A DNA stretch of 64,000 nt from Azospirillum brasilense (GCF_007827795.1 NZ_VITI01000007.1:62001-126000), one strand, 5' to 3'; shown: positions 1 to 11,146, counted from the first letter of the stretch. The notes: a model not told the origin generated them from the letters alone. Numbers and translations: made by a program.

Positions 1-1154
1 CGGAAGGCCACGGCAAGGTCGGCGGCGCGCAGGGCGGCGTCGGGGTCGTCGGCGTTGACGTGCAGGATGGGGCTGTCCACCGCCTTCCACAGACCGGTGC
101 AGTGGAGCGAGGTCCGCGCTTCCTCCCGCTCGGTGGTAAAGCCGATCTGGTTGTTGACGATGACGTGGATGGTGCCGGCGACGGTGAAGCCGGGAACACC
201 GGACAGTTGCAGCGCCTCCGTCACGCTGCCCTGGCCGATCACGCTGGCGTCGGTGTGCAGCAGCACGCAGAGCACCCGCCTGGCGTCGCCCCCCTGCGCC
301 CGCTCCAGGTCCTGGCGGGCCCGCGCGCGGCCCAGCGTGACCGGGTTGATGGCTTCCAGATGCGACGGGTTGGGCGACAGGGTCAGGGACAGCGACCGCT
401 CGCCGAAGGACAGAGTGCTCTCCACCCCCATGTGATAAGGCACGTCGGCGGGAACCGGCGGGTCGGCCAGGAAGGGATGCATGCCCTTGATTCCGGCGAA
501 CAGCTCGACCAGCGGCTTGCCCAGCGCGTTGGCCATCAGGCTGAGCCGGCCGCGGTGCATGGTTCCGACCTGAACCTCGGTGACGCCCGCCGCCGCCGCC
601 GCCGCAAGGATGCGGTCGAGCAGCGGGATCAGCGTCTCCATGCCCTCCGCCCCGAACCGCTTCTTGGTCGGGTAGCGGACGGCGAGCAGCCGTTCGAACT
701 CCTCCGCGGCGGTCAGCAGCGCCAGCGCGCGGCGGCGCGCCTCGGCCGGCGGAGCGGTCTCCGCCCCCTCGTAGGCGTCGCGCAGCCAGGAGCGCAGGGC
801 CGGATCGTCGATGTGCGCGGTCTCCAGCGTCAGCGTGCCCTGGTAGAGCCGGCGAAGGCGCGCGGTCCCGGCGTCCTCGGACGCGGCGACCAATGGAGCG
901 GCGCGGCCCAGCGGGTCGAGGGCGGCGGCGGCGTGGCCGCGCTGGCGGATCTCTTCATGCCGCAGCGGAACCGTCGGATCGCCCGACAGCATCCCGGTGG
1001 GCACCCCGGCGGGAACGGCGCCCAGCTCATCCAGGATCTGGAAGACGGCGCGCCAGCTCACGTCCACCGACGCGGGGTCCTCGCGGAAGCGTTCCTGCAA
1101 CGCTTCAAGATAGGCGGCTCCGGCGGCGTTGAGCGGGGAGGACGGCCTAGACAT
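1..1154 (-). CDS. 2-oxoglutarate dehydrogenase E1-like protein (5' part, runs off window)
   Basis: Thiamine-diphosphate-dependent E1 of the 2-oxoacid dehydrogenase type, which decarboxylates 2-oxoglutarate. About 384 N-terminal residues are visible; the gene continues past base 1. Translation from ATG 1154 shows the family landmarks TKKRFGAEGMETLIP, MHRGRLSLMANALGKP, HLEAINPVTLGRARARQD, LLHTDASVIGQGSV and VIVNNQIGFTT. An in-frame alternative upstream is blocked: the ATG at 1170 is in another frame and soon stops. The N-terminus is rather divergent from housekeeping SucA (long AlaArg-rich stretch near residues 60-130), so this may be a paralogue instead of the TCA-cycle enzyme. It is divergent from a TRAP operon whose enzymes converge on 2-oxoglutarate, which fits a dedicated role. 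The family is secure; the exact substrate is not. Confidence 0.82.
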   Translation of the reverse strand, partial: MSRPSSPLNAAGAAYLEALQERFREDPASVDVSWRAVFQILDELGAVPAGVPTGMLSGDPTVPLRHEEIRQRGHAAAALDPLGRAAPLVAASEDAGTARLRRLYQGTLTLETAHIDDPALRSWLRDAYEGAETAPPAEARRRALALLTAAEEFERLLAVRYPTKKRFGAEGMETLIPLLDRILAAAAAAGVTEVQVGTMHRGRLSLMANALGKPLVELFAGIKGMHPFLADPPVPADVPYHMGVESTLSFGERSLSLTLSPNPSHLEAINPVTLGRARARQDLERAQGGDARRVLCVLLHTDASVIGQGSVTEALQLSGVPGFTVAGTIHVIVNNQIGFTTEREEARTSLHCTGLWKAVDSPILHVNADDPDAALRAADLAVAF

Positions 1155-1527
1155 GGCGCACACCGTTCATGCGATTGAACATCCGTCGGTTTGATGGCGG
1201 TCGAAGACCAGTTGCCTCCAGCTTATCGACCCATCGCGCCGCGCGGAGCGCATGGCGTGCCTGTAACAGATATTCATTGCGGGCATAGCAAACCGTCCGC
1301 GCCCGCACCGGTCGGGGCGGGATCGCGCGGGTTTCGGGTGAAACCGTTCGTGTCGCTGATGGCTTGCCGCGCTTATGGCTGATATGCCGGCAAAACGCAT
1401 TCCGCTGTGCGGCCGCCTGATCCACTGTCAGGGTCACCACACCCTCCCCGGCCACCGACCGGGGACCAAGCGCCTCGGACCGGCATCGCCTCGTCCGGGC
1501 AACAAAAATCTCGGGAGGAAGATCCAC
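1155..1527. other. Intergenic region between divergent operons
   Basis: This 373 bp gap separates the divergent E1-like gene and the TRAP operon, so promoters for both should lie here. I could not pick out a convincing -35/-10 pair, sigma-54 site or operator. Open frames through it are extensions of neighbouring frames with no ribosome binding site. The only clear signal is the ribosome binding site GGGAGGAAG just before 1528. Confidence 0.5.
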
Positions 1528-2613
1528 ATGAAGCGCCGTCAATTCTTCAAGGGTGCCGCCGTCGTCGCCGGCGCCTCCACCCTCGCCGCCCCGGCCATTG
1601 CCCAGTCGGAGCCGACGATCCGCTGGCGCTGCGTGTCCAGCTTCCCGAAGAACATCGAGGTGCTCTATGGCAGCGCCGAGGTGCTGGCGAAGAACATCGC
1701 CGAGGCCACCGACGGCAAGTTCCAGATCCAGGTCTTCGCCGCCGGCGAGCTGGTCCCGGCGCTCCAGGCGCTCGACGCCGCCAGCAACGACACGGTGGAG
1801 ATGGCCCACACCGCGTCCTACTACTATGTCGGCAAGGACCCGAGCTTCGCCTTCGGCTGCTGCCTGCCCTTCGGCCTGAACACCCGCCAGCAGAACGCCT
1901 GGTTCTACCATGGCGAGGGCGGCAAGCTGCTGGAGGAGTTCTACGCCGGCCACAATCTGAAGGCGCTCGCCGGCGGCAACACCGGTTCCCAGATGGGTGG
2001 CTGGTTCCGCAAGGAAATCAAGAGCGCGGAGGACCTCAAGGGTCTGAAGTTCCGCATCTCCGGCCTCGGCGGCCAGATCCTGTCCAAGCTGGGCGTCGTT
2101 CCCCAGCAGGTCAGCGGCGGCGACATCTACCCGGCCCTGGAGCGCGGCACCATCGACGCCGCCGAGTTCAACGGCCCCTATGACGACGAGAAGCTCGGCC
2201 TCTACAAGATCGCGCCGAACTACTATTACCCCGGCTGGTGGGACGGCACCTCGCTCCAGCATTTCTTCATCAACACCAACCGCTGGAACAGCCTGCCCAA
2301 GCATTACCAGGCGGCGCTGACCTCGGCGGCGGCGCTCGCCAACGTCGACAGCGTGGCGCGCTACGACGTGCTGAACCCGGCGGCGCTGAAGCGCGTGGTG
2401 GAGAAGGGCGCCAAGCTGCGCGCCTTCCCGCAGGACGTGCTGCAGGCCAGCCACAAGGCGGCCATGGAGCTCTACGACGAGTTGTCGGACAAGAACCCGA
2501 CCTTCAAGAAGTTCTACGAGAGCTACCGCCGCTTCCAGACGGACTCGAACCTGTGGAACCAGGCGTCGGAATACGCCTACGACAGCGCCGTCCTCCGCCT
2601 CGCCCGGCGCTGA
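1528..2613 (+). CDS. TRAP transporter substrate-binding protein, TakP-like (2-oxoacid type)
   Basis: Periplasmic receptor (361 aa) of a TRAP transporter, delivering substrate to the DctQ/DctM-type permease encoded next. The start at 1528 follows GGGAGGAAG. The N-terminus has a twin-arginine-like signal (RRQFFKG, then a hydrophobic stretch and cleavage after APAIA-Q). Stretches such as SYYYVGKDP, FGLNTRQQNAWFYHG, GGNTGSQMGGWFRKEIK and NYYYPGWWDG closely follow the TakP group, whose Rhodobacter member binds pyruvate and other 2-oxoacids with sodium. The same operon encodes enzymes acting on or producing 2-oxoacids, supporting that substrate class. The precise ligand is inferred. Confidence 0.88.
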   Translation: MKRRQFFKGAAVVAGASTLAAPAIAQSEPTIRWRCVSSFPKNIEVLYGSAEVLAKNIAEATDGKFQIQVFAAGELVPALQALDAASNDTVEMAHTASYYYVGKDPSFAFGCCLPFGLNTRQQNAWFYHGEGGKLLEEFYAGHNLKALAGGNTGSQMGGWFRKEIKSAEDLKGLKFRISGLGGQILSKLGVVPQQVSGGDIYPALERGTIDAAEFNGPYDDEKLGLYKIAPNYYYPGWWDGTSLQHFFINTNRWNSLPKHYQAALTSAAALANVDSVARYDVLNPAALKRVVEKGAKLRAFPQDVLQASHKAAMELYDELSDKNPTFKKFYESYRRFQTDSNLWNQASEYAYDSAVLRLARR

Positions 2614-2716
2614 TCCGGCACCTCGTCAACCATGACCGGGGAGCGGGGCCGCCGCTCCCCGGCCGTGGCATCGTCGCGTTCCGCGCGACCGGCTTTTCCC
2701 GGAGGGCCTGCCCACC

Positions 2717-3364
2717 ATGCCGACCCCCAACGCTTCCCCCTTCATGACGGCCCTGGTCGGGGCCTGCCGGCTGGTCGACGCGGTCACCGCGCGGCTGGGC
2801 AAGGCGATATCCTGGCTGATCGTGCTGGCGATCCTGGTGTCGGCCGTCAACGCCGTCGTCCGCAAGACGTTCGATGTCAGCTCGAATTCGTGGCTGGAAT
2901 TGCAATGGGTGCTGTTCGCCGCGGTGTTCCTGCTCTGCTCCCCCTGGACGCTGAAGGAGGACGAGCACATCCGCATCGACATCGTGAACGCGCAGCTCGG
3001 CAAGCGCGCCCGCGACACCATCGACCTGTTCGGCCATCTGACGTTCCTGCTGCCCTTCAGCTTCGTGATGATGGTCACCTCCTGGCCCTTCGCCATCGCC
3101 TCCTACGCGATCGAGGAACAGTCGATGAACGCCGGCGGCCTTCCGCAATGGCCGGCGAAAATGCTGATTCCATTCGGATTCACCGTGCTGTTCATCCAGG
3201 GCCTGTCCGAACTGGCCAAGCGCGCCGCGATCATGTCCGGCCACCTGGAGGACCCCAACCATCGGGCCGGCGGCCATCAGGCGGCGGCCGAAGCCGAGGC
3301 GGAACGGCTGCTGGCGGCCGAGCGCGAGCGCACCTCCCACCCCGATACCCTTCCCAGCCGGTGA
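2717..3364 (+). CDS. TRAP transporter small permease (DctQ-like)
   Basis: Inner-membrane small subunit (215 aa) of the TRAP importer. Four hydrophobic segments are visible, at roughly residues 35-52, 72-90, 115-140 and 152-172. The segment WLELQWVLFAAVFLLC followed by DEHIRIDI is typical of DctQ-type subunits. A ribosome binding site (GGAGGG) precedes ATG 2717. It lies 103 bp after the binding-protein gene and 7 bp before the large permease gene, so the three form one transcription unit. The hydrophilic Ala/Glu-rich tail after residue 180 looks cytoplasmic. Confidence 0.87.
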   Translation: MPTPNASPFMTALVGACRLVDAVTARLGKAISWLIVLAILVSAVNAVVRKTFDVSSNSWLELQWVLFAAVFLLCSPWTLKEDEHIRIDIVNAQLGKRARDTIDLFGHLTFLLPFSFVMMVTSWPFAIASYAIEEQSMNAGGLPQWPAKMLIPFGFTVLFIQGLSELAKRAAIMSGHLEDPNHRAGGHQAAAEAEAERLLAAERERTSHPDTLPSR

Positions 3365-3371
3365 CCGCGCG

Positions 3372-5324
3372 ATGAGCACGACCTCCCCCACCCCTTCGCC
3401 GCGCGCCGTCCGGCTGTCCGTCATCTCCCTGGTGCTGCTGGCGGTGGTCGCCGTGGCGCTCTACGTGCTGCCGGTGCCCGGCGCCGCGGCGCTCGCCGAG
3501 CAGGACGGCTGGCGCGGCTGGTTCGGCCACAACATGGCGCCGATCATGTTCGCCACGCTGGTCGGCATGCTGCTGCTGGGTTATCCGGTGGCCTTCGCGC
3601 TGGCCGCCAACGGGCTGCTGTTCGGTCTGATCGGCATCGAGATCGGGCTGTTCCGCCCCGACCTGTTCCAGGCGCTGCCGGAGCGCGTCTACGGCACGAT
3701 GAACAACGACGTGCTGCTGGCCGTGCCCTTCTTCACCTTCATGGGTCTGGTGCTGGAGCGGTCCGGCATGGCCGAGGACCTGCTCGACACCATCGGGCAG
3801 CTGTTCGGCTCGATCCGCGGCGGCTTGGCCTACGCGGTGATCTTCGTCGGCGCGCTGCTCGCCGCGACGACCGGCGTGGTGGCCGCGTCGGTGATCTCCA
3901 TGGGCCTGATCTCGCTGCCGATCATGCTGCGCTACGGCTACGACCGCCGCCTGGCGTCGGGCGTCATCGCGGCGTCGGGCACGCTGGCCCAGATCATTCC
4001 GCCGTCGCTGGTGCTGATCGTCATGGCCGACCAGCTCGGCCGCTCGGTCGGCGACATGTACGAGGCCGCCTTCGTCCCCGGCCTGCTGCTGTCGGGCCTC
4101 TACGCCCTCTACGTCTTCGTCGTCTCGATGATCTGGCCCAAGGCCGCCCCCGGCCTGCCGCCGGAGGCCATCGCCCACCGCGAGCCGAACGGGACGCGCG
4201 GCGTCTGGCAGCTCGGCCTGCTGGCCCTGTTCGCGGGCGCGGTGGCCACCTGGGTGATGGGCCGCACCGACGTGAAGTCCGGCGCCGACTACGTCGTGCT
4301 GCTGCTGTCGGTGGCGGTGCTGGTCGCCTTCCTGGCGGCCGCCTTCAACCGCGGCTTCGGCGCGCAGCGCCTCGTCCTGCAGACCGTCGCCACGGCGGCG
4401 CTGACGGCGGGGGCTGCGTGGCTGACGGTGAACGGGTGGACCACCCTGGCGCTGGTCGGCGATTCCGTCGCGGCGGGCGCGCTCTACGCCCTGGCCGTGG
4501 CGGTGGTGGAGCGGACGAGCGGCCGCCGCCTGATCTCGCGCATGGCCGAGCAGGCGACCTTCGTCATGGTGCCGCCGCTGGCGCTGATCTTCCTGGTGCT
4601 GGGCACCATCTTCGTCGGCCTCGCCACCCCGACCGAGGGCGGCGCCATGGGCGCCGTCGGCGCGCTGGCGCTGGCGGCCATGAAGAAGCGGCTGAACCTC
4701 GACATGGTGCGGCAGGCGACCTACGCGACGGCCAAGCTGGCGTCCTTCGTGCTGTTCATCCTGATCGGCGCGCGGGTGTTCTCGCTGACCTTCTACGGCG
4801 TCAACGGCCACATCTGGGTCGAGGAGCTGATGGTCTCCCTGCCCGGCGGCCAGATGGGCTTCCTGATCGCCGTCAGTGTGATGGTTTTCCTGCTGGCCTT
4901 CTTCCTCGACTTCTTCGAGCTGGCCTTCATCGTCATCCCGCTGCTGGCCCCCGCGGCGGATCGTCTGGGCATCGATCTGGTGTGGTTCGGCATCATCCTG
5001 GCGGTGAATATGCAGACCAGCTTCATGCACCCGCCCTTCGGCTTCTCGCTGTTCTTCCTGCGCTCGGTGGCGCCGAAGCTGCCCTACATCGACCGCATCA
5101 CGAAGAAGGAGACGGCTCCCGTCCTGACCAGCCAGATCTACTGGGGTGCGGTGCCCTTCGTGGTCATCCAGCTCGTCATGGTGGCACTGGTGATCGCCTT
5201 CCCGCAGATGGTCATGCATTACAAGTCGACCGCCACCAAGCTCGACGACAAGCAGATCGAGGAACAGTTCAAGGGCCTCGGCGGCGACCTGAACGACGAC
5301 CTGCCGCCGCTGGAATTCAAGTGA
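3372..5324 (+). CDS. TRAP transporter large permease (DctM-like, extended form)
   Basis: Sodium-coupled large membrane subunit (650 aa) of the TRAP importer. Typical DctM subunits are about 430 residues; this one has an extra membrane-rich insert at roughly residues 265-400, as in the TakM / 'mannitol-chloroaromatic' class. DctM landmarks are present on both sides: NNDVLLAVPFFTFMG, GVVAASVISMGLISLP, SGTLAQIIPPSLVLIVMAD, FVGLATPTEGGAMGA and MQTSFMHPPFGFSLFFL. The C-terminal 60 residues are hydrophilic. It starts 7 bp after the small permease gene and is followed 37 bp later by the reductase gene, so transport and metabolism are co-transcribed. Confidence 0.88.
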   Translation: MSTTSPTPSPRAVRLSVISLVLLAVVAVALYVLPVPGAAALAEQDGWRGWFGHNMAPIMFATLVGMLLLGYPVAFALAANGLLFGLIGIEIGLFRPDLFQALPERVYGTMNNDVLLAVPFFTFMGLVLERSGMAEDLLDTIGQLFGSIRGGLAYAVIFVGALLAATTGVVAASVISMGLISLPIMLRYGYDRRLASGVIAASGTLAQIIPPSLVLIVMADQLGRSVGDMYEAAFVPGLLLSGLYALYVFVVSMIWPKAAPGLPPEAIAHREPNGTRGVWQLGLLALFAGAVATWVMGRTDVKSGADYVVLLLSVAVLVAFLAAAFNRGFGAQRLVLQTVATAALTAGAAWLTVNGWTTLALVGDSVAAGALYALAVAVVERTSGRRLISRMAEQATFVMVPPLALIFLVLGTIFVGLATPTEGGAMGAVGALALAAMKKRLNLDMVRQATYATAKLASFVLFILIGARVFSLTFYGVNGHIWVEELMVSLPGGQMGFLIAVSVMVFLLAFFLDFFELAFIVIPLLAPAADRLGIDLVWFGIILAVNMQTSFMHPPFGFSLFFLRSVAPKLPYIDRITKKETAPVLTSQIYWGAVPFVVIQLVMVALVIAFPQMVMHYKSTATKLDDKQIEEQFKGLGGDLNDDLPPLEFK

Positions 5325-5361
5325 TCGAGATCGAGACCAAGACCGAGAGAGGGAGAGCGAC

Positions 5362-6342
5362 ATGCGCATCGCCGTCGTAGGGGCCGGGGCCGTGGGCGGC
5401 GCGCTGGCCGGGTATCTCGCCGCCACGGGCCGGCACGAGCTGTCGCTGCTGGCCCGCGGCGCCCATCTCGCCGCGATCCGCGACGGCGGGCTGACCGTGC
5501 AGACGCCGAAGGGAACGCTGACCAGCCGGCCGCGGGCCAGCGACTCCGCCGCCGACCTCGGCCCGCAGGACGTGGTGATCGTCACGGTGAAGGGGCACGG
5601 GCTGCCGGCCCTGGCCGCGTCCTTCCCCGCCCTGTGCGGGCCGGACACGCTGGTGGTGGCGGCGCAGAACGGCATCCCCTGGTGGTACCTGTACGGCGCC
5701 GGGGACGACGTGACGCCGGAGCCGCTGGAGGTGGTCGATCCCGGCGGCGCCATCTGGTCGGCCATCGGGCCGGAGCGGGTCGCCGCCTGCGTGATGGAGG
5801 TGCTGCCCGCCCGCATCGTCGAGCCGGGAGTCGTCGCCCACACCGCCCTGCCGGTGCTGGCCTTCGGCGCCCCCCGGCCCGGCGACCACGCGGAAAAGCT
5901 GGCGGCCCTGGCCGACTCCTTCAACGCGGCCGGTGCCACCGCCCGCCTGCCCGCCGACATCCGCGTGCCGCTGTGGAGCAAGCTGATGCTCAACATGGCG
6001 GTCGGCCCGACCAGCGTGCTGACCGGCGCCACCATGGGCGCCATGGAGCAGGCCCCCGGCATGGCCGCCGTCCAGGGCCGGCTGATGCGCGAATGCCTGA
6101 ACGTCGCCCATGCCTGGGGCGTCGCCCTGCCCGACGACATCGACGAGCGGCTGAGCCGGGGCAGCGGCGTGCCCGGCCACAAGCCGTCGATGCTCCAGGA
6201 TTTCGAGGCGGGGCGCAGCATGGAGATCGACCCCATCGTGACCACCGTCCTGGAGCTGGCCCGCCGCCGCGACGTGCCGGTGCCGACCATCGAAACACTG
6301 TGGGCGCTGACCGCCCTGAAGGAGCGGGTGGCGCGCGCCTGA
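5362..6342 (+). CDS. 2-dehydropantoate 2-reductase family protein (PanE/ApbA-like)
   Basis: NAD(P)H-dependent 2-oxoacid reductase of 326 aa with an N-terminal dinucleotide fold (VGAGAVGGALAG at residues 7-18) and a C-terminal helical domain holding the family stretch WSKLMLNMAVGPTSVLTGA. The start follows GAGAGGGAGAG. Family members reduce ketopantoate in pantothenate synthesis, but many catabolic paralogues act on other 2-oxoacids. Its place behind a TakP-type 2-oxoacid TRAP importer and ahead of an aldehyde dehydrogenase favours a catabolic role; this is inference from context. A palindromic repeat begins five bases after its stop. Confidence 0.85.
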   Translation: MRIAVVGAGAVGGALAGYLAATGRHELSLLARGAHLAAIRDGGLTVQTPKGTLTSRPRASDSAADLGPQDVVIVTVKGHGLPALAASFPALCGPDTLVVAAQNGIPWWYLYGAGDDVTPEPLEVVDPGGAIWSAIGPERVAACVMEVLPARIVEPGVVAHTALPVLAFGAPRPGDHAEKLAALADSFNAAGATARLPADIRVPLWSKLMLNMAVGPTSVLTGATMGAMEQAPGMAAVQGRLMRECLNVAHAWGVALPDDIDERLSRGSGVPGHKPSMLQDFEAGRSMEIDPIVTTVLELARRRDVPVPTIETLWALTALKERVARA

Positions 6343-6347
6343 GCGCA

Positions 6348-6430
6348 CTTGCCCCCACCCTGGCCCTCCCGCCGCTTCGCGAAAATCCCCCTCCCCTGCG
6401 ACAGCGGGGGAGGGTCGGGGTGGGGGCAAG
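6348..6430. repeat. Palindromic intergenic repeat, short type (copy 1)
   Basis: An 83 bp element with outer arms CTTGCCCCCACCC and GGGTGGGGGCAAG and inner arms CCCTCCC / GGGAGGG. It sits 5 bp after the PanE-like stop and before the aldehyde dehydrogenase gene. The same design recurs at 33935, 41092 and 45384. On RNA it would fold into a long hairpin. It may moderate read-through or protect the upstream mRNA; no U-run follows, so it is not a classical terminator. Confidence 0.8.
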
Positions 6431-6470
6431 GACCAGCGCCACCAAAGAACGTCCCCGGAGAAAAAACGAC

Positions 6471-7925
6471 ATGTCCCCCGCTTCCGATCGCATCACCAAC
6501 TTCATCGCCGGCTCCTGGCGTCCGGGCCGCGACCGGCTCGACATCTTCAACCCGTCGGATCTCGACACGCTGGCCGGCTCCTACTCCCTGGCCGGCGCCG
6601 ACGACGTGGCGGAGGCCGTGGCCGCGGCGCGCGGCGCCCAGCCGCAATGGCGCGCCGCCACGGTGGAGCAGCGCTCGCTGGTGCTCGACGCCATCTCCCG
6701 CGCGCTGTTCGACCGTAAGGACGAGTTGGCCCTCATCGCCGCGACCGAGGGCGGCAAGACCATCCCCGACGCGCTGGGCGAGATCACCCGCGCCGCCCAC
6801 CTCGCCCGCTTCTTCGCCGCCGAGGCGCTGCGCGCGCCAGGCGAGACGCTGGGCTCGGTCCGGCCCGGCGTCGAGGTCGACGTGACGCGCGAGCCGGTCG
6901 GCGTCATCGGCCTCGTCACGCCCTGGAACTTCCCGGTCGCCACGCCGATGTGGAAGATCGCCCCAGCGCTGGCCTTCGGCAACGCGGTGATCTGGAAGCC
7001 GTCGGAAAAGACCCCCGGCATCTCCATCGCCGTCACCCGCCTCATCGCGGAGGCGCTGGAGGCCCACGGCATGCCCGCCGCGCTGTTCAATCTGGTGATC
7101 GGCGCCGGCCCGAACGTCGGCGCCGCCGTGGTCGACGCGGTGGACGCCGTGTCCTTCACCGGGTCGGTCAACACCGGGCGGCGCATCGCCGTGCGCTGCG
7201 CGGAGCGGATGATCCGCGTCCAGCTGGAGCTGGGCGGCCAGAACCCGCTGGTCGTGCTGGGCGACGCCAACCCGGAGCGCGCCGCCGAGATCGGCGTCAA
7301 CAGCGCCTATTTCCACGCCGGCCAGCGCTGCACCGCCACCGGCCGCTTCATCGTCGAGGATTCCATCCACGACGCCTTCGTCGCCGCGATGACCGAACGG
7401 ATGGCGGCGCTGCGCGTCGGCCATGCTTTGCAGCCGGAGACGCAGATCGGTCCGGTCATCGACGAGTTCCAGCTGACCAAGAACCTGCAGTACATCGACA
7501 CCGGCCTGAAGGAAGGCGCCCGGCTGGCCTCTGGCGGCGGGCGGCTGGATCGGCCGACACGCGGCTGGTTCCTGGCGCCGACCCTGTTCACCGAGACCGG
7601 CAACGCCATGACCATCAACCGGGAGGAGGTGTTCGGCCCGGTCGCCAGCGTCATCCGCGTCAAGGATTACGAGGAGGCCCTGCATGTGGCGAACGACACC
7701 GACTACGGCCTGTCGTCGGGCATCATCACCAACTCGATGAAGCACGCCCGCCACTTCCAGGCCAACATCCAGGCCGGCATGACCATGCTGAACCTGCCGA
7801 CCGCCGGCGTCGACTACCACGTCCCCTTCGGCGGCCGGAAGATGTCGAGCTACGGCCCGCGCGAGCAGGGACGCTCCGCCATCGAGTTCTACACCATCAT
7901 CAAGACGGCCTATCGCGCGCTGTGA
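6471..7925 (+). CDS. NAD(P)-dependent aldehyde dehydrogenase, 2-oxoglutarate-semialdehyde / succinate-semialdehyde type
   Basis: Oxidises an aldehyde to the acid (484 aa). The catalytic cysteine is at residue 287 (GQRCTATGRF) and the general-base glutamate at 253 (LELGGQNP). The motifs PWNFPVATPMWKIAPALAFG and FTGSVNTGRRIA are clear. The overall pattern, especially the AYFHAGQRCTATGRFIVE region, resembles the YcbD-type 2-oxoglutarate semialdehyde dehydrogenases of sugar-acid pathways more than GabD, but this is an eye comparison. The start at 6471 follows a purine-rich GGAGAAAAAA. It lies between the reductase and a D-2-hydroxyglutarate dehydrogenase-like gene, so a 2-oxoglutarate-forming role is plausible. 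Confidence 0.85.
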   Translation: MSPASDRITNFIAGSWRPGRDRLDIFNPSDLDTLAGSYSLAGADDVAEAVAAARGAQPQWRAATVEQRSLVLDAISRALFDRKDELALIAATEGGKTIPDALGEITRAAHLARFFAAEALRAPGETLGSVRPGVEVDVTREPVGVIGLVTPWNFPVATPMWKIAPALAFGNAVIWKPSEKTPGISIAVTRLIAEALEAHGMPAALFNLVIGAGPNVGAAVVDAVDAVSFTGSVNTGRRIAVRCAERMIRVQLELGGQNPLVVLGDANPERAAEIGVNSAYFHAGQRCTATGRFIVEDSIHDAFVAAMTERMAALRVGHALQPETQIGPVIDEFQLTKNLQYIDTGLKEGARLASGGGRLDRPTRGWFLAPTLFTETGNAMTINREEVFGPVASVIRVKDYEEALHVANDTDYGLSSGIITNSMKHARHFQANIQAGMTMLNLPTAGVDYHVPFGGRKMSSYGPREQGRSAIEFYTIIKTAYRAL

Positions 7926-7954
7926 CGCCGAACCGAAGCCCAGGGAGAGCCTTC

Positions 7955-9406
<1,452 letters not shown>

Positions 9407-9448
9407 GCGCGGCCCGCGCCATATCCGACCATATAAGGACCGTTTCCG

Positions 9449-10198
9449 ATGAAGATCCTCGTCCCGGTCAAGCGGGTGGTCGATTACAACGTCAAGATCC
9501 GCGTCAAGGCGGACGGTTCCGGCGTTGAGACCGCCAACGTGAAGATGAGCATGAACCCCTTCGACGAGATCGCCGTCGAGGAGGCCGTCCGCCTCAAGGA
9601 AGCCGGCAAGGCGACCGAGGTCATCGTGGTCACCGTCGGCCCGACGGCGGCGCAGGAGACGCTGCGCACCGCGCTCGCCATGGGCGCCGACCGCGGCATC
9701 CTGGTGCAGACCGACGCCGAGACGCAGCCGCTGGCCGTCGCCAAGGTGCTCAAGGCGCTGGTCGAGAAGGAAGGACCGACTCTGGTCATCCTGGGCAAGC
9801 AGGCGATCGACGACGACTGCAACCAGACCGGCCAGATGCTTGCCGCCTTGCTGGGCTGGCCGCAGGGCACCTTCGCCTCCAAGGTCGTGCCGGGCGAGGG
9901 CTCGCTCACCGTGACCCGCGAGATCGACGGCGGCCTGGAGACGGTGCAGCTGACGCTGCCGGCGGTGGTCACCGCCGACCTGCGCCTCAACGAGCCGCGC
10001 TATGCCTCGCTGCCCAACATCATGAAGGCCAAGAAGAAGCCCATCGAGACGCTGGCCCCCGACGCGCTGGGCGTCGACGTGGCGCCGCGCCTGACCACGC
10101 TCAAGGTCGCCGAGCCGGCCAAGCGCAAGGCCGGCGTCAAGGTCGCCGACGTGGCCGCCCTGGTCGACAAGCTGAAGAACGAAGCCCGCGCGATCTGA
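9449..10198 (+). CDS. etfB: Electron transfer flavoprotein subunit beta
   Basis: Beta subunit (249 aa) of the FAD/AMP heterodimer that carries electrons from dehydrogenases to ETF:quinone oxidoreductase. The N-terminus [20 protein letters not shown], the [16 protein letters not shown] segment and the AMP-site region [19 protein letters not shown] are diagnostic. It is followed 18 bp later by etfA. Its position behind a D-2-hydroxyglutarate dehydrogenase-type gene suggests a dedicated copy for this pathway, though it could also serve as the cell's general ETF. Confidence 0.95.
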   Translation: MKILVPVKRVVDYNVKIRVKADGSGVETANVKMSMNPFDEIAVEEAVRLKEAGKATEVIVVTVGPTAAQETLRTALAMGADRGILVQTDAETQPLAVAKVLKALVEKEGPTLVILGKQAIDDDCNQTGQMLAALLGWPQGTFASKVVPGEGSLTVTREIDGGLETVQLTLPAVVTADLRLNEPRYASLPNIMKAKKKPIETLAPDALGVDVAPRLTTLKVAEPAKRKAGVKVADVAALVDKLKNEARAI

Positions 10199-10216
10199 TA
10201 GGGAAAGTGATCTGAC

Positions 10217-11146
10217 ATGTCCATTCTCGTCATCGCCGAACACGACAACGCCGCGCTGAAGGCCGCCACGCTGAACGCGGTCGGCGCCGCCGCCAAGATC
10301 GGCGGAGATATCCACGTTCTGGTCGCCGGCCAGGGCGCCCAGGCCGTCGCCGAGGCCGCCGCCAAGGTGGCCGGGGTGTCCAAGGTGCTGCTGGCCGACG
10401 ACGCGGCCTACGCCCACCCGCTGCCGGAGAACGTCTCCCCGCTGGTCGTCAATCTCGCCAAGGGCTACGGCCATGTGCTGGCCGCCGCCTCGTCGGAGGG
10501 CAAGAACCTGCTGCCGCGGGTCGCCGCCCTGCTCGACGTCGCGGCGATCTCCGACATCACCGGGGTGGTCTCGCCCGACACCTTCGAGCGGCCGATCTAC
10601 GCCGGCAACGCCATCGCCACGGTGAAGTCCGCCGACCCGATCAAGGTCGTCACGGTGCGCACCACCGCCTTCGAGGCGGCCGCCGCCACGGGCGGCTCGG
10701 CCACGGTCGAGACGATCGCCGGGACGGGGGAGACGGGTTCCGCCAAGTTCGTCGGCCAGGAGTTGACGAAGTCGGAGCGTCCGGAGCTGACCCAGGCCAA
10801 GATCGTCGTGTCGGGCGGGCGCGGCATGCAGTCGGGCGACAACTTCAAGCTGCTGGAAGCGCTCGCCGACACGCTGGGTGCGGCGGTCGGCGCCAGCCGC
10901 GCGGCGGTCGACGCCGGCTTCGTGCCGAACGACTATCAGGTCGGCCAGACCGGCAAGATCGTGGCGCCCGAGCTGTACATCGCGGTCGGCATCTCCGGTG
11001 CCATCCAGCACCTCGCCGGCATGAAGGACAGCAAGGTCATCGTCGCCATCAACAAGGACGAGGAGGCGCCGATCTTCCAGGTCGCCGACTACGGCCTCGT
11101 CGCCGACCTGTTCAAGGCGGTGCCGGAGCTGCAGCAGGCGCTGTGA
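10217..11146 (+). CDS. etfA: Electron transfer flavoprotein subunit alpha
   Basis: Alpha subunit (309 aa) that binds the redox-active FAD. The C-terminal FAD domain is intact: [42 protein letters not shown], and [19 protein letters not shown]. It is the last gene of the plus-strand operon that starts with the TRAP binding protein. Its final 35 bases overlap the convergent SRPBCC gene on the other strand, so no separate terminator fits between them. Confidence 0.95.
   Translation: MSILVIAEHDNAALKAATLNAVGAAAKIGGDIHVLVAGQGAQAVAEAAAKVAGVSKVLLADDAAYAHPLPENVSPLVVNLAKGYGHVLAAASSEGKNLLPRVAALLDVAAISDITGVVSPDTFERPIYAGNAIATVKSADPIKVVTVRTTAFEAAAATGGSATVETIAGTGETGSAKFVGQELTKSERPELTQAKIVVSGGRGMQSGDNFKLLEALADTLGAAVGASRAAVDAGFVPNDYQVGQTGKIVAPELYIAVGISGAIQHLAGMKDSKVIVAINKDEEAPIFQVADYGLVADLFKAVPELQQAL

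Noticed and set aside
1147..2454. Long minus-strand open frame across the TRAP receptor gene
   Set aside because: It is antisense to a clear TakP-like gene and has no family resemblance.
3231..7820. A 1529-codon open frame on the minus strand across the TRAP/PanE/aldehyde dehydrogenase genes
   Set aside because: It is antisense to well-identified genes and its product is low-complexity (Gly, Arg, Asp, His, Gln rich), as expected in very GC-rich DNA where stop codons are rare.
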